DNA from: Acetobacteraceae bacterium
GTDB taxonomy: Bacteria; Pseudomonadota; Alphaproteobacteria; Acetobacterales; Acetobacteraceae
Length of the DNA: 5,578 bases
Direction of reading: 5' to 3'
Assembly: GCA_027311485.1 (NCBI GenBank)
Contig: DAICYU010000304.1
Location: 1 to 5,578, forward strand
Part shown: in pieces, positions 4,238-5,578 of the stretch
Position numbering within the stretch: position 1 is the first letter of the stretch
Layout: each line of letters begins with the position of its first letter
Translations under genes and position numbers: made by a program
The notes under the pieces: model-generated
Database searches by the model: none
What the model was told of the DNA's origin: nothing
The model's input: only the letters and a program-made list of their open reading frames with translations

Positions 4238-5578
4238 AGGCCAGCGCAAATCCCTCATACCCCTTCGCGGCGATCTCATCGCATTTCTTGCGATAGCCGC
4301 CGACGCCCTCGGGGCCGAGATACGGCAGGAAGGCACGTGGCTTGCCAGGGATGTTGGCGCTCATGTACCAGGAGTTTGCCTTGGGCATCAGCGTGGCGCT
4401 GACCACCTCATTGACATGGGCGACCCATTCCTCCTGCGCCTGTGGCATCGCTTCGATCGTCGTCTTGCCCATCTTCGCCATTGTGTCGATGCAGTCGGTG
4501 ATCCACTCCACGTGCTGCTCGATCGCGACAGGCATGTTGGTCAGCACCGAGGGGCTTTGCGGCCCGGTGATGGTGAACAGGTTGGGGAAACCGGCGACGG
4601 CGATGCCCAGATAGGTGTGCGGCCCGTCGGCCCAAACCTTGTCCAGGGTCACGCCGCCACGGCCTTTCAGGTTCAGCGCCTTCAACGGGCCGGTCATGGC
4701 GTCGAAGCCGGTTGCGAAGACGATGATATCGAACTCGTATTCCCGGCCGCCGGCGCGGATCCCTTTCTCGGTGATCTCCTCGATTGGGCCGTCGGTGCTG
4801 GCATCGACCAGCAGCACGTTATCCTTGTTGAAGGTTTCATAGTAGTTGCTGTCCAGCGGCTGCCGCTTCGTCCCGTACGGGTAGCCCTTGGGGATCAGCT
4901 TTTCCGCCACGGCCGGATCCTTCACGGTTCGCCTGATCTTGCGCTTGATGTAGTCGGCGCACAGGTCATTGGCTTCCTGGCTGAAGAACATGTCATGGTA
5001 GTTGGCCAGCCAGAAGGCGAAGCCGCCGGCGTCCCACATCCGGTCGAACTCCCGCTCCCGCTCCTCGGGCGTGGCTTCAAGCGCCGACTTCGGAATGAAA
5101 TAATGTTCCTGGCCAAAGAACGATTCGCGGATGCGCTTGACGATGTTGTCGTAATCCGCCTTGCGTTCCTTGACGCGGTCGGGGTCCACCTTGCCGTTGC
5201 GGGCCGGGACACAGTAATTCGCGGTGCGCTGGAACACGGTCAGCTGTTTGGCCTGCTGCGCGATTTCGGGGATCGCCTGTACCGCGGTGGCACCGGTGCC
5301 GACCACGGCGACGCGCTTGCCGGTGAAGTCAACGCCTTCCCGTGGAAAGCGGCTGGTATGGTACCATTTGCCCTTGAATGTCTCCAGCCCTTTGAAGTGT
5401 GGGATGTTGGTATCCGAAAGCGTGCCGACCGCGGTGATCAGATAGCGTGCGGTGACGGTCTCGCCCTTGTCGGTGTGGATGTTCCACAGGCCGGTCGCCT
5501 CATCGAATTCGGCGCCGGTGACACGGGTGTTGAACTGCATGTCGCGCTTCAGGTCGTGGCGCTTCGCCACATGCTCCA
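4236..5578 (-). CDS. Type I Baeyer-Villiger monooxygenase (partial, 5' end outside window)
   Basis: A flavin- and NADPH-dependent monooxygenase that inserts oxygen beside a ketone carbonyl to give an ester or lactone. About 446 C-terminal residues are visible. The frame runs open to the window end, so the first ~90-100 residues, with the FAD GxGxxG motif, are missing. Counting from the GTG codon at 5570: the NADPH-binding motif is GTGATA at 91-96; the family fingerprint is FKGKWYHTSRFP at 65-76, with phenylalanine where tryptophan is usual; GTKR at 233-236 supplies the arginine equivalent to the catalytic Arg337 of phenylacetone monooxygenase; ATGFDA is at 286-291. The C-terminal part (TGPQSPSVLTNM, EQHVEWITD, ANIPGKPR, AAKGYEGF) closely follows phenylacetone monooxygenase as I recall it, and the protein ends at the family's usual C-terminus. 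The substrate cannot be deduced. The downstream same-strand hydrolase is a plausible partner for ester cleavage. Confidence 0.92.
   Translation of the reverse strand, partial: EHVAKRHDLKRDMQFNTRVTGAEFDEATGLWNIHTDKGETVTARYLITAVGTLSDTNIPHFKGLETFKGKWYHTSRFPREGVDFTGKRVAVVGTGATAVQAIPEIAQQAKQLTVFQRTANYCVPARNGKVDPDRVKERKADYDNIVKRIRESFFGQEHYFIPKSALEATPEEREREFDRMWDAGGFAFWLANYHDMFFSQEANDLCADYIKRKIRRTVKDPAVAEKLIPKGYPYGTKRQPLDSNYYETFNKDNVLLVDASTDGPIEEITEKGIRAGGREYEFDIIVFATGFDAMTGPLKALNLKGRGGVTLDKVWADGPHTYLGIAVAGFPNLFTITGPQSPSVLTNMPVAIEQHVEWITDCIDTMAKMGKTTIEAMPQAQEEWVAHVNEVVSATLMPKANSWYMSANIPGKPRAFLPYLGPEGVGGYRKKCDEIAAKGYEGFALA

Overview
The window is GC-rich bacterial DNA. Codon use, gene families and an ArsR/SRPBCC pair suggest an alphaproteobacterium of the Rhodospirillales/Sphingomonadales type. 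That placement is inference, because no rRNA or other marker gene is present. Six protein genes are supported: two on the plus strand at the left and four on the minus strand over the rest. The gene at the right edge is cut by the window end.

Left block (1-854, plus strand): three tandem copies of a 16-bp unit lie directly against a sigma70-like promoter (-35 at 54-59, -10 at 78-83) whose spacer holds a perfect 6-4-6 inverted repeat. An ArsR-family regulator follows, best started at 89 or 95, so close to the predicted transcription start that its mRNA may be leaderless. It overlaps an SRPBCC/AHSA1-type ligand-binding protein by 11 bp. This is the familiar regulator plus SRPBCC two-gene operon, and the ligand is unknown.

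Right block (867-5578, minus strand, transcribed right to left): a type I Baeyer-Villiger monooxygenase of the phenylacetone/cyclohexanone monooxygenase kind (3' three quarters only), a 256-bp gap with three copies of a structured ~55-bp repeat and a candidate promoter with a palindrome in its spacer, a MetX-like alpha/beta hydrolase, a 165-bp gap with a strong 12-bp-stem hairpin, a TauD/TfdA Fe(II)/2-oxoglutarate dioxygenase, and a XerC-type tyrosine recombinase whose GTG start overlaps the dioxygenase stop by 4 bp. The recombinase converges on the SRPBCC gene with 12 bp between stop codons.

How the genes may work together: the monooxygenase would turn a ketone into an ester or lactone, the hydrolase could open that ester, and the dioxygenase could hydroxylate or cleave a related carboxylate. 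This would be a small ketone catabolic cluster. The pathway is inferred from enzyme types and order, not from a recognised operon. The recombinase is probably a housekeeping or genome-maintenance gene that ended up translationally coupled to the cluster.

Nothing here is clearly a new defence or mobile system. The items most worth a second look are the folded repeat array that begins at the monooxygenase stop codon, the two promoters with palindromes in their spacers, the possible leaderless regulator gene and the dioxygenase/recombinase overlap.
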